A DNA stretch of 64,000 nucleotides from Natronobacillus azotifigens (GTDB lineage Bacteria; Bacillota; Bacilli; Bacillales; Amphibacillaceae): positions 1-64,000 of the forward strand of contig NZ_JAPRAT010000019.1 in NCBI RefSeq assembly GCF_026805325.1. The letters are read 5' to 3'. How positions within the stretch are numbered: position 1 is the first letter of the stretch; each line of letters begins with the position of its first letter. The translations under genes were made by a program, and so were the position numbers. This document shows, piece after piece, positions 29,398 through 38,209 of the stretch. The notes under the pieces are model-generated. The model worked only from the letters and a program-made list of their open reading frames with translations. It was not told where the DNA came from and ran no database searches.

Positions 29398-29778
29398 TCA
29401 ATAAGCAGGGTTCTCCTCAGGTATGTTGAAAATTATTTCGCCTTCTTCGGTAAAAAAGTAATTGGTTCTAGCAATTTGTAGTACATAGGATTCATCTTCT
29501 AATAATCTTATTTCTTCTAATAGGTCTTTCTCCTCGTTTTCAAGTAATTCCAATCTTTTTTGCAATACTTGAAATGCTTCCTCCTTCTCTGTATACACTG
29601 CTCGTTGATTCGTATGATGGATAAGGATCGAAGCAAACGTGATGATGGTGATAACAGCAAATAATGTAAGGCGGCGACGTAACCTTCGTTTCTTCTTCCG
29701 TTGTCTTTCCATATGAGCATCGTATTGATTCATGTATGTAGAATTGATCCGAGAAACTTTTCGTTCTTTAAGCCCCAT
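29398..29778 (-). CDS. divIC: cell division protein DivIC (FtsB-like)
   Basis: DivIC is a bitopic membrane protein of the divisome that pairs with FtsL and DivIB. The 126-residue protein has a basic cytoplasmic N-terminus (RQRKKKRRLRRR), one membrane helix near residues 35-53 and an external leucine-zipper coiled coil (EAFQVLQKRLELLENEEKDLLEEIRLLEDE). It follows yabQ by eight bases. Confidence 0.93.
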   Translation of the reverse strand: MGLKERKVSRINSTYMNQYDAHMERQRKKKRRLRRRLTLFAVITIITFASILIHHTNQRAVYTEKEEAFQVLQKRLELLENEEKDLLEEIRLLEDESYVLQIARTNYFFTEEGEIIFNIPEENPAY

Positions 29779-29785
29779 TTGTATG

Positions 29786-30397
29786 TTACCTCCACTTCTC
29801 CCAAAGTCTTTTCCATTTATTTATTATCCGATTATTTATTATATTCTCTATTTTACTATAAAATCCTGCTAATGAAACTAAGCATTTTTGCGCATTTTTG
29901 GGTAAAATCATCCAAAATAGCTTAAATATCGTTCGGATAGGTACATAAATGAGCATCCATAGAAGAGAAATTAGACGACCGATCAGTGTAAGAAGGGCCA
30001 AACTGATTGCAAGTAATACTTGTAATAGCCAAATAACAGGCTGAACGAGTAACACCTGCGTACACCGATAAAAGAACTGATAGATTGCATTTACAACTTT
30101 TATGATATACGCAAGTACAACTTTGTATCCCCTTGCTAAAAAATGTTGATAAATAGTGAATCCAATATAAATGGCTACTAGAAAATAAAAATTAATTTCC
30201 CCATTATTAATCACTAACAAAAGATAAAACATGAACAATGTTTGTAATAACCAAAAACTAATCTCGATGACATAGGAGAATATCTTTTTACCTTTCCAAC
30301 GAGGTGAAAACACCTCAATGGTGTCGAACATACACCCAAGGTAAGCCCCTGCACTAACCATTGTTACAAGTGAGAGAAACTGAGTGGATAAACTCAT
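29786..30397 (-). CDS. yabQ: spore cortex biosynthesis protein YabQ
   Basis: YabQ is a sporulation membrane protein needed for cortex formation in B. subtilis. The 203-residue protein has four to five hydrophobic helices, beginning with LSLVTMVSAGAYLGCMFDTIE. A basic C-terminal region follows. It overlaps yabP by four bases and precedes divIC, the conserved arrangement. Confidence 0.92.
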   Translation of the reverse strand: MSLSTQFLSLVTMVSAGAYLGCMFDTIEVFSPRWKGKKIFSYVIEISFWLLQTLFMFYLLLVINNGEINFYFLVAIYIGFTIYQHFLARGYKVVLAYIIKVVNAIYQFFYRCTQVLLVQPVIWLLQVLLAISLALLTLIGRLISLLWMLIYVPIRTIFKLFWMILPKNAQKCLVSLAGFYSKIENIINNRIINKWKRLWEKWR

Positions 30398-30696
30398 TTG
30401 AATAGCTTGCTAAAGAATCCTTTAGCTTTATCTCCCTGATGCTCGTCCAAGTAAGAAAAATCAACTAATTTTCCTTTTATCGCAACATTTCCTTGACTAA
30501 CATCTAGCGTTTTAATTTGTAAATTTTGTCCCCGAATCATCAGATAACCTTGTACGGTTTCCAACAAAAATTCTTCATTGTCAAAACTATCAACTTCTTT
30601 TACCCCACTGATTTCAATTAAACGTCGATTATGAATACGAACCTGATGTTCCGTCTGGACAGTTGTTGGTGAATAATGATTATGTTCATTTGCCAT
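30394..30696 (-). CDS. yabP: sporulation protein YabP
   Basis: YabP is a small protein required for cortex assembly. I start it at 30696, where ATG follows an AAGGGAGGG ribosome site, giving 100 residues; the frame is open to 30756 but lacks a ribosome site there. The core RLIEISGVKEVDSFDNEEFLLET and the DVSQGNVAIKGKL segment are typical of the YabP/YqfC family. Confidence 0.92.
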   Translation of the reverse strand: MANEHNHYSPTTVQTEHQVRIHNRRLIEISGVKEVDSFDNEEFLLETVQGYLMIRGQNLQIKTLDVSQGNVAIKGKLVDFSYLDEHQGDKAKGFFSKLFK

Positions 30697-30757
30697 AAAA
30701 AAGTCCCTCCCTTTATATCTATCAAGATATGTTGGGAAGGACAAGTTTAGAACCAAC

Positions 30758-31021
30758 TTATTCTCCTTCTACTTTTTCTTCTTTCATCACTGTATACAGC
30801 GTAGTTGCTTCATCTTTACGAACTACTTCTTTTACGGATTCTACACGAATCGTTACAATTTTTTGGCCAAATCGAATCGCAAGCTCATCCCCTACCACTA
30901 CATTTGATGATGCTTTTGCTTGGGAACCATTAATCGTAATTCTTCCTTGATCCGCTACTTCCTTTGCTAACGTTCGACGTTTAATTAGCCGTGATATTTT
31001 CAAAAATTTATCTAAGCGCAT
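30758..31021 (-). CDS. rqcP: S4-domain RNA-binding protein RqcP (YabO)
   Basis: RqcP binds stalled large ribosomal subunits and supports alanine tailing by RqcH in ribosome quality control. The 87-residue protein is essentially one S4 domain (MRLDKFLKISRLIKRRTLAKE and GRITINGSQAKASSNVVVGD). It is conserved in this position between mazG-like yabN and yabP. Confidence 0.93.
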   Translation of the reverse strand: MRLDKFLKISRLIKRRTLAKEVADQGRITINGSQAKASSNVVVGDELAIRFGQKIVTIRVESVKEVVRKDEATTLYTVMKEEKVEGE

Positions 31022-31038
31022 AAAATTACTCCCTCTCC

Positions 31039-32487
31039 CTATCCCCTTATTTTTGATTCATTCCAAAGTACATCCAATTCTTCTAGTGTCATTTGGCCAA
31101 TATCCATTTTTTGTTCTCTTACCTTTTTCTCCATATACTGAAACCGACGAATAAACTTTTGATTGGTTTTTTCTAAAGCAATCTCACTATTGACTTTATA
31201 ATATCTTGCTAAATTAACAATAGCAAACAGAACATCTCCAAATTCTTCTTCTATTTCTCTACTATCGGTTGATTCGATCGCTTCTTTTACCTCTGCTAAC
31301 TCTTCTTCTACTTTATTCCATATTGGAGGGGCTGAAGACCAATCAAATCCGACTTTTGCCGCTTCTTTTTGGAGTCCTTCCGCCTTGATCAGTGCTGAGG
31401 CGGCATCTGGTACTCGATCCAACATCGATGGATTGGATCCGCTTCTTTTTTCGTTCGCTTTTATCTCCTGCCAGTTTCGCAGTACATCGGACTCATCACT
31501 TACTTGAACATCGCCAAACACATGTGGGTGTCTGCGAATCATTTTATTCACAATACTACTGATTACATCATCAATCGTAAAGTAGCCATTATCTTCTCCT
31601 ATCTGACTATGAAGCATTACTTGTAATAAGACATCACCTAGTTCTTCTGTTATCGCATCATCATCTTCTTGGTCAATCGCATCCAATAATTCATACGCTT
31701 CTTCTATTAAATAGGGACGCAAACTCTCATGCGTTTGTTTCTGATCCCACGGACAACCATTAGGTCCTCGCAGTTGTGAAATTACATCACGCAAGCGAAA
31801 AAATTGGTGGTTTAAGTCCTTTTCCTGCGCTGGATGAATATATACACTTGTTAAATTGCTCAACGTAACACCTTGATCAAGTTCCACAAGAGGAATCGTT
31901 TCTAATCGCTCTCCCTTACTTCCAACCGCTTCAGCAATCGTAACGAGATGGTCATGGTCCAAATCTTCTAGTAAGGTTAATTTAATTTCAGAGGCAATCA
32001 TTCGATCATATACTTGGCAGAAAATAAGATGGTTACGATAATCGATTTGGCTACGAGTAAAAGAAGTCGCATCCAAAAATTGAAATCCTTCAATTGGATC
32101 TATTTTTATCGCAGTGAACAAATCATCTAAATAACTTTGTCCCCCAATGATTTCTACCTCTATCTCTGTTTCTTCAAGCAACAATTGAACCGTTCGTTCA
32201 GCTAACATTGGATGACCAGGAACTGCATAGATGATCGTTTCTTCTTTCGCTGCTGTCTTTAATTGGTTAACAATTTCCAAATAGACCACTTCAAATTGCT
32301 CGTTCGCTTGATAGATATCATCAAAGCTAGAAAACACTAACCCTTCTTCTGTTAACGCGTCTAGAACAGGGTGATCGATAGTTCGAACAAATATAGGGTG
32401 CTTGGTTGTGGTTAATTTTCGATAGGTACCAAGTGATAATTGGTTAATATCACCTGCACCAAGCCCTATTACTTCTATTTTATTCAT
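31039..32487 (-). CDS. yabN: YabN: tetrapyrrole methylase-like and MazG pyrophosphohydrolase fusion
   Basis: The 482-residue protein joins an N-terminal SAM-dependent tetrapyrrole methylase-like domain (start IEVIGLGAGDINQLSLGTY, then YAVPGHPMLAERT) to a C-terminal MazG domain. The latter has LRGPNGCPWDQKQTHESL, the metal-binding EEAYELLDAI and a second EEEFGDVLFA box. MazG enzymes hydrolyse nucleoside triphosphates. The methylase half has no proven substrate. It overlaps the preceding flippase gene by four bases. Confidence 0.93.
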   Translation of the reverse strand: MNKIEVIGLGAGDINQLSLGTYRKLTTTKHPIFVRTIDHPVLDALTEEGLVFSSFDDIYQANEQFEVVYLEIVNQLKTAAKEETIIYAVPGHPMLAERTVQLLLEETEIEVEIIGGQSYLDDLFTAIKIDPIEGFQFLDATSFTRSQIDYRNHLIFCQVYDRMIASEIKLTLLEDLDHDHLVTIAEAVGSKGERLETIPLVELDQGVTLSNLTSVYIHPAQEKDLNHQFFRLRDVISQLRGPNGCPWDQKQTHESLRPYLIEEAYELLDAIDQEDDDAITEELGDVLLQVMLHSQIGEDNGYFTIDDVISSIVNKMIRRHPHVFGDVQVSDESDVLRNWQEIKANEKRSGSNPSMLDRVPDAASALIKAEGLQKEAAKVGFDWSSAPPIWNKVEEELAEVKEAIESTDSREIEEEFGDVLFAIVNLARYYKVNSEIALEKTNQKFIRRFQYMEKKVREQKMDIGQMTLEELDVLWNESKIRG

Positions 32488-34061
32488 GACCTTACATCCT
32501 TTCTAAATAATCGCATGAACGGCAAGACCTCGAGTTCTTGTTCCGTAAAAGCATTTGTTTTTATTAATGTTTTCATATAGGTATAGAATCCGATTAGGGC
32601 CATAATGAGCACATAAAGTAGTTGACCTGTACGGCTTATCTCATTAAAGACTCCTTGACCTAGCTGGTTTGTTACTATTACGACAACAGACATAAGTAGT
32701 ATCGCTAGGAAGAAACTTCCCCACGGTACAACAATCAATTTTTGCTTGGGTAGAATTTTTTTCAGTTGCCTCATATTAAGAATAAAAACAACAACAGCAG
32801 CTAGAGCAGTAGCAATCGCTGCACCCGTAATATGGAGATAGGGAACCAATACCATATTACCTATCATCTTAACAATTACACCTGCAAGAACAAAAAAAGC
32901 CGTCCGATATATCTGCCCCAACCCTTGCAAAATTGCTGCAGTCGAAATACTTAAAGCAGCAAAAACAATCGTTATCGAAAACACTTGTAAACTTAGCGTG
33001 CCAACATCTTCTTTAAATAGTAACGTGTTCACTTCTGAAAAAAGCAGAATTAAACCCACTGTTGCACCACCTGCTAAATACAAAGTAAACCGCCATGTAC
33101 TCGTAATATAACCAATAAAACGCTCCTGATCATCGGATAAGCGCGCTTTTGTTACGGTTGGTATTAGTGCTAGTGTTAACGATGAAGCAACAACGATACC
33201 AAGCTGTGCAAGTGGTTGACCACGATCAAGTATGCCCTTTAATACTTGAGCTTCAAACAAAGGTATTCCCGATTGAACAAGATGGGGAACGAGCGTAAAT
33301 GCATCGACAAATTGCAATAATAACAAGAGCATATGGTTAATAGCCATCACTAATCCAAATCCAATAATAGAGGGGGAGTTTCTATCTGTTTCTATCTTTG
33401 TTCCTAAATCGACCTGTCGCCATTGTCTGTTCCGCTTTTTTCGATAAACAACTAGTGTAAACAATGCGATCATTGCACCACTAATTGAAGCAACGGCAGC
33501 CCCGACGCCTAATTCATATAAAGGTCGATCAAAGCTCGTAATTAGCATCGCAGCGATAATAATCAAACTAACGCGAATGACTTGTTCCATCACCTGGGAC
33601 AGTGCAGTAGGAACCATATTATTTTGGCCTTGAAATATTCCTCTTAGACAAGAAATGAAGGGCATTAACAAGAAAATATAGGCACTGGTTTTTATACTCG
33701 CACTTAATTGTGCATCCCCCATCATTCTTGCAATCGATGGGGAAGAGAAAAAAACAATGAGAAAGACTACCAGCGAAAATAGAGCAAGGTGAAAAAATAT
33801 ATTCCGCATTTCTTTTTTTGTCGGAGGACCAGATTTACTAGCAAACCATTTCGATATGGCGGCAGGAAAACCATATAACGCAAGTACAGACGCAATCCCA
33901 ATAAATGGGTAAATTTGCTGATAAACATAAAACCCCACATCTCCCGTTATATTTTGCAAGGGAATTCGGTAGCCTGCACTTAATACCTTGCTTAATAATC
34001 CTGCATAGGTCAGTAAAAAAGCACCCGTGAAAAATTGGCGCCGTTCTGTTTGTTTATCCAT
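32484..34061 (-). CDS. SpoVB/YabM-family polysaccharide or lipid flippase
   Basis: This MATE/MVF-fold membrane protein has about 14 helices in 525 residues. I start it at MDKQTERRQFFTGAFLLTYA (34061), preceded by GAAGGG, rather than the upstream ATG of the longer frame. It matches yabM (spoVB-like) of B. subtilis by position; relatives move lipid-linked precursors for cortex or cell wall. The exact substrate is not visible. Confidence 0.88.
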   Translation of the reverse strand: MDKQTERRQFFTGAFLLTYAGLLSKVLSAGYRIPLQNITGDVGFYVYQQIYPFIGIASVLALYGFPAAISKWFASKSGPPTKKEMRNIFFHLALFSLVVFLIVFFSSPSIARMMGDAQLSASIKTSAYIFLLMPFISCLRGIFQGQNNMVPTALSQVMEQVIRVSLIIIAAMLITSFDRPLYELGVGAAVASISGAMIALFTLVVYRKKRNRQWRQVDLGTKIETDRNSPSIIGFGLVMAINHMLLLLLQFVDAFTLVPHLVQSGIPLFEAQVLKGILDRGQPLAQLGIVVASSLTLALIPTVTKARLSDDQERFIGYITSTWRFTLYLAGGATVGLILLFSEVNTLLFKEDVGTLSLQVFSITIVFAALSISTAAILQGLGQIYRTAFFVLAGVIVKMIGNMVLVPYLHITGAAIATALAAVVVFILNMRQLKKILPKQKLIVVPWGSFFLAILLMSVVVIVTNQLGQGVFNEISRTGQLLYVLIMALIGFYTYMKTLIKTNAFTEQELEVLPFMRLFRKDVRS

Positions 34062-34178
34062 ATTATAAAACCCTTCTATCTTGATAAAATCCATTCTAAT
34101 TATAGCATATACCAATTTACTCCGTTTGCAATAGATAGAAGCTTGTTAACCATCATTCATTACACGTGTACGAACGAA

Positions 34179-34216
34179 AAACACCTTATCCACAGTATAC
34201 TGTGGATAAGGTGTTT
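34179..34216. terminator. perfect palindrome terminator of ptsG holding two DnaA boxes
   Basis: The 38-bp sequence is a perfect palindrome with no loop. On the minus strand it is followed by TTTTCG, so it can end the glcT-ptsG transcript. Each arm contains a full consensus DnaA box TTATCCACA (34186-34194, and inverted at 34201-34209). Confidence 0.7.
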
Positions 34217-34228
34217 AGTATTTTGCTA

Positions 34229-36244
34229 TTACTTGATCGCAACAAATTCTGTTTGATTCAAGGAAATTTTACCTTCTTGTACTTCGATTGATTTTCCTTC
34301 TTCCAGGTTCGTAAAAATAACCGGTGTAATCGTTGAAGTTGCATTTTCTGAAATATAATCTAGGTCAAACTCCATTAACAGATCACCTTTTTTAACCGTT
34401 TGTCCTTCTTCAGCGATTTGAGTAAACCCTTCACCTTGAAGTTTTACTGTATCAATCCCGATATGAATTAGTATTTCCAACCCATTATCTGCTTGAATAC
34501 CAATTGCATGTTTCGTTGGGAAAATGTTTAAGATTTTACCATTAACAGGTGAAACTACTTTTCCTTCATATGGCTTAATAGCAAATCCATCACCCATCAT
34601 TTTCTGAGAAAACACTTGATCAGGAACTTCGCTAATGGTTAAAGCTTCCCCTGACATAGGACTTATCAAATCCAATGTATCGACCTCAACAGCTTCTTGT
34701 TTAATTTCTTCCTCTGATTTTTCTTGTTTGCGTGGTGTTTTTCCATCGATTATATCTTGCATCTGTCCACGAATCGTATCGGAAACTGGTCCATAAATCG
34801 CTTGGATATTTTTACCGACTTCCATCACACCAGAAGCACCTAGTTTTTTCAGACGGTTTTTATTTACTTTACTAACATCCGCAACGCTAACACGTAATCG
34901 TGTGATACAAGCATCTAAGTTTGTAATATTATCTTGACCACCCATTGCTTCGAGAATTTCATATGGACGATCGTCAACTTCTCCGTCCTCTTCATCTGTT
35001 TCCATCTCATCTTCTCTACCTGGTGTCGCTAGATTAAACTTTAAGATTGCCCAACGGAAACCATAGTAGTATATAACCGCAAACGCTAAACCGATAATAA
35101 TTACCCACCACCATGGTGTACGATTCGGCATAACACCAAATAGTAAGTAGTCAATTAGACCACCCGAGAAGGTCATCCCTATGTTTACATTCAATATATG
35201 CATAACCATAAATGATAGACCTGCAAAGATTGTGTGAATTCCAAAAAGAATTGGTGCTACAAACAAGAATGAGAATTCAAGCGGCTCTGTAATACCTGTT
35301 AAAAAGGATGTAAGAGCTGCCGATGCCATTAAACCACCAACAATTTTTTTCTTTTCAGGCTTAGCGGTATGGTAAATCGCTAATGCGGCTGCTGGTAAAC
35401 CAAACATCATGAATGGGAATTTACCAGTCATAAAGTTTCCTGCAGTAAAGTCAACACCTTCTCTTAGTTGCGCAAAGAAAATCGCCTGATCTCCACGAAC
35501 AATCTCACCTGCTGCATCGGTATATTGACCAAATTCAAACCAGAATGGTGAGTAGAAAATATGGTGTAGTCCAAACGGAATTAACGCACGTTCTATCACA
35601 CCAAAGATAAACGTTGCAATTGTTCGGTTTGTATCTAACATTAAATAAGATAATGCGTTTAAGCCATCTTGGATAAATGGCCAAACAAATACCATAAGGA
35701 TACCTAGAAACAATGCAGTGAATGCGGTAATAATTGGTACAAATCGCTTTCCTGCAAAGAATCCTAAAAATTGAGGAAGCTCGATATTAAAATACCTGTT
35801 ATACATATATGCTGCTAAAACCCCAACAATAATACCACCAAACACACCCGTTTGTAGTGTATTAATCCCTAAAACCTGAGCATACGCAGGATCGTTTGCA
35901 GCCATATCACCGGTAACCTCTGCGAATACACCCATCGTTACATTCATAATTAAGTAACCAATAATGGCAGCTAACCCTGCAACGCCATCCCCTTTTGCAA
36001 GTCCTACTGCTACACCGACTGCAAAAAGTAATGGTAAGTTATCAAAGACAACCCCACCGGCTTCAGCCATTACTTCTAAAATGCGTAATACTGCTGGATT
36101 ACCAAACCACGGAAACTGTTCGACCCAGCTTTCTTGCGCAAAACTTGTACCAAACGCAAGTAGGATACCTGCTGCTGGTAGAAGTGCAACCGGTAACATC
36201 AAGGCTTTTCCTACTTTTTGTAATGTACCAAAAAGATTTGACAT
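34229..36244 (-). CDS. ptsG: glucose-specific PTS permease EIICBA
   Basis: PtsG imports and phosphorylates glucose. The 671-residue protein runs IIC-IIB-IIA. An N-terminal IIC membrane part has [19 protein letters not shown] domain carries its phosphocysteine in [13 protein letters not shown] (about residue 440). A C-terminal IIA domain holds [17 protein letters not shown], with the phosphohistidine region around residue 590. It is preceded by glcT and a GlcT antiterminator site. In B. subtilis ptsG lies elsewhere, so this is an insertion in the spoVT-yabM interval. Confidence 0.95.
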   Translation of the reverse strand: MSNLFGTLQKVGKALMLPVALLPAAGILLAFGTSFAQESWVEQFPWFGNPAVLRILEVMAEAGGVVFDNLPLLFAVGVAVGLAKGDGVAGLAAIIGYLIMNVTMGVFAEVTGDMAANDPAYAQVLGINTLQTGVFGGIIVGVLAAYMYNRYFNIELPQFLGFFAGKRFVPIITAFTALFLGILMVFVWPFIQDGLNALSYLMLDTNRTIATFIFGVIERALIPFGLHHIFYSPFWFEFGQYTDAAGEIVRGDQAIFFAQLREGVDFTAGNFMTGKFPFMMFGLPAAALAIYHTAKPEKKKIVGGLMASAALTSFLTGITEPLEFSFLFVAPILFGIHTIFAGLSFMVMHILNVNIGMTFSGGLIDYLLFGVMPNRTPWWWVIIIGLAFAVIYYYGFRWAILKFNLATPGREDEMETDEEDGEVDDRPYEILEAMGGQDNITNLDACITRLRVSVADVSKVNKNRLKKLGASGVMEVGKNIQAIYGPVSDTIRGQMQDIIDGKTPRKQEKSEEEIKQEAVEVDTLDLISPMSGEALTISEVPDQVFSQKMMGDGFAIKPYEGKVVSPVNGKILNIFPTKHAIGIQADNGLEILIHIGIDTVKLQGEGFTQIAEEGQTVKKGDLLMEFDLDYISENATSTITPVIFTNLEEGKSIEVQEGKISLNQTEFVAIK

Positions 36245-36369
36245 GTTTTTTCCTCCTAGTTTTTACTTATGCAACATATAGTTTGTGTTGTTTTTCAAAA
36301 ATAATGAATGCCATTAATCGAAACAACAAAAAATTCACATTTTTCACTGGATAAAAGAATAAACAAAAA

Positions 36370-36444
36370 AGGCATGAGTAAATAAGCTTTTCATTGGAGG
36401 ATCGAAAATCCAGCCAACATAAAAGTGCTTTTTTACTCATGCCT
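36370..36444 (-). terminator. ptsG leader terminator controlled by GlcT
   Basis: AGGCATGAGTAAA (plus-strand 36432-36444, read on the minus strand) pairs with TTTACTCATGCCT (from 36370-36382) and is followed by six T residues. Its 5' arm overlaps the antiterminator at 36435-36463, so the two structures exclude each other. A smaller imperfect stem-loop lies in the loop. Confidence 0.85.
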
Positions 36445-36463
36445 GATCGTATCAGTAACACGT
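36435..36463 (-). promoter_or_regulatory. GlcT ribonucleic antiterminator (RAT)
   Basis: On the minus strand the sequence contains GTGTTACTGATACGATCAGG and continues into CATGAG, closely resembling the B. subtilis ptsG RAT as I recall it. Binding of dimeric GlcT would prevent the overlapping terminator and allow ptsG expression when glucose is present. Confidence 0.85.
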
Positions 36464-36465
36464 AA

Positions 36466-37308
36466 CTATATGGTATTGGTTAATCGTTGCAGATGAATCG
36501 TTAAGTACAGTACTTCTGTTTCATCTACCGGTCGATTCAACCGATTCTGCATAACTTTAATTAATTTCCATGCTAGATTATAACACAGGGGATAGGTCTG
36601 TTTCAACACTTTTGCTAGACTATTCTGTTCTCCTAGTTTCTCACCAGAATATACTCGGTCAATCGCCCTATGTAAATGCTGTATTAAGCGATTGTAATTT
36701 ACATTCCCTTTTTCTAAGGTGATTTCTAACTCACCTTCTATTACTTCGATCATCTTGGAAATCAATTGATGATTCTTATTTAAATCTCGAACTTTTTTAT
36801 CCGTAACTGCACTATGGATATGTAGTGCGATAAAACCAATCTCACCAACAGGAAACTCTACTCCGATTTTTCGATTGATTTTTTCCACTACTTCTCTTGC
36901 TACTTGATACTCTCTTGGATAAAGGGATTCAATTTCAAATAGAAAAGGATTATTGAACTGGATGTCACGATCTACTCGCCTAATGGCAAACGTAAGGTGA
37001 TCGGTTAAAGCAACATGAATGTGTTCGTTTAACGCTTGATCCATTCGTTCTTCAATATAAAAAAGAATATCATTCATAAATTGCATGAGATCCTCATCAA
37101 TATGTTCAATCAAGCTCATATATTGCTTCATTTCTTGTTGATCTTTTAATAAAAATGTCTTATCCGCTTGTTCAGCTGGCACTTGTTCTCCTTTATTGCG
37201 ATTAAATCCAATTCCTTTTCCAATTAAAACAACTTCTTTATAAATGGGGTGTGTAGCAATAATGACGTTGTTGTTCAATGCTTTCTTCACTACTACTTGA
37301 TGATCCAT
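36466..37308 (-). CDS. glcT: transcription antiterminator GlcT (BglG family)
   Basis: GlcT is an RNA-binding antiterminator whose activity is set by PTS phosphorylation. The 280-residue protein has an N-terminal CAT domain (VVKKALNNNVIIATHP, GKGIGFNRNKGEQVP) and two PRD domains, with conserved histidines in NEHIHVALTDHL and ALHIHSAV. I start at 37308, where GAGGTGG precedes ATG; the frame is open to 37365. It lies directly upstream of the RAT and ptsG, as in B. subtilis. Confidence 0.93.
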   Translation of the reverse strand: MDHQVVVKKALNNNVIIATHPIYKEVVLIGKGIGFNRNKGEQVPAEQADKTFLLKDQQEMKQYMSLIEHIDEDLMQFMNDILFYIEERMDQALNEHIHVALTDHLTFAIRRVDRDIQFNNPFLFEIESLYPREYQVAREVVEKINRKIGVEFPVGEIGFIALHIHSAVTDKKVRDLNKNHQLISKMIEVIEGELEITLEKGNVNYNRLIQHLHRAIDRVYSGEKLGEQNSLAKVLKQTYPLCYNLAWKLIKVMQNRLNRPVDETEVLYLTIHLQRLTNTI

Positions 37309-37518
37309 CTCTCTTTGCCACCTCTCTACTTTTACTATCCTAGCGAGAAAATCATAAAATGACAAGTTTCTGGTGTGATCTAAGGATTAAAAGCAAGTCA
37401 TTCGTTTCTTTTGCAAGCATAAAAGTAGCTATGGTCATAGAGCCTTTTTATATTATTTCTTATCATTTTTTAAAATTAAAGAAGCTTATGTATTTTCTTC
37501 TATAGTTAACTAACAAAA

Positions 37519-37552
37519 GAGTGACAAGCGGTATGTACCACCTATCACTCCT
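37519..37552 (-). terminator. terminator of spoVT
   Basis: On the minus strand GAGTGA pairs with TCACTC, with an inner GGTGG/CCGCT stem, followed by TTTTGTT. Confidence 0.7.
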
Positions 37553-37559
37553 TCATCGC

Positions 37560-38096
37560 TTATGATTCCATTTGTCTACTTAAAAAGCTTGCTGCTACTT
37601 CACAGGCTTTTTGTTCTAAGTTCGAAACATTCTCTTCTTTAGAAAAAATAATAACAGAACCTATCGGATCTCCATTAGCGATAATTGGTTGCATGACATA
37701 CGCTGCGTTAATAACTGGTTGATCTTTCAACAACTCAACAGCAACCTTATCCTCTTTGTGCAGTTGCGTACGATCTTCCATTACGCGTTCAACCATAGGT
37801 CCAATATTTTTCCCTAAATAATCCTTTTTGTTATCACCCGCGACAGCAATATACGTGTCCCGATCACAAATTAAAACCGTTTTTCCTAGAGAATCAAATA
37901 ACGAATCCGCATACTCTTGAGAAAAATTCCCAAGTTCTCGAATTGGTGAATACTTTTTTAATATAATTTCTCCTTCACGGTCTACGAAGATCTCTAATGG
38001 ATCTCCTTCGCGAATTCTTAATGTTCTTCTGATTTCTTTTGGGATAACCACTCTCCCCAAATCATCAATGCGACGTACGATACCTGTTGCTTTCAT
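37560..38096 (-). CDS. spoVT: stage V sporulation protein T
   Basis: SpoVT is a forespore AbrB-type regulator that tunes sigma-G genes. The 178-residue product (start at 38096 with a GTGAGG ribosome site; same length as B. subtilis SpoVT) has an N-terminal swapped-hairpin DNA-binding domain, MKATGIVRRIDDLGRVVIPK. A C-terminal GAF-like domain follows from about residue 55. It follows mfd, as in B. subtilis. Confidence 0.96.
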   Translation of the reverse strand: MKATGIVRRIDDLGRVVIPKEIRRTLRIREGDPLEIFVDREGEIILKKYSPIRELGNFSQEYADSLFDSLGKTVLICDRDTYIAVAGDNKKDYLGKNIGPMVERVMEDRTQLHKEDKVAVELLKDQPVINAAYVMQPIIANGDPIGSVIIFSKEENVSNLEQKACEVAASFLSRQMES

Positions 38097-38209
38097 TTTT
38101 AATAGCCTCACTTTCTGATGGTGATCTTATTGAAACTGTTCCCGTTTTTTCATGAACAGAAACACAAAATAAGCCGCTGTGAATTTAGTATGGTTATCCA
38201 GTAGAGGAA

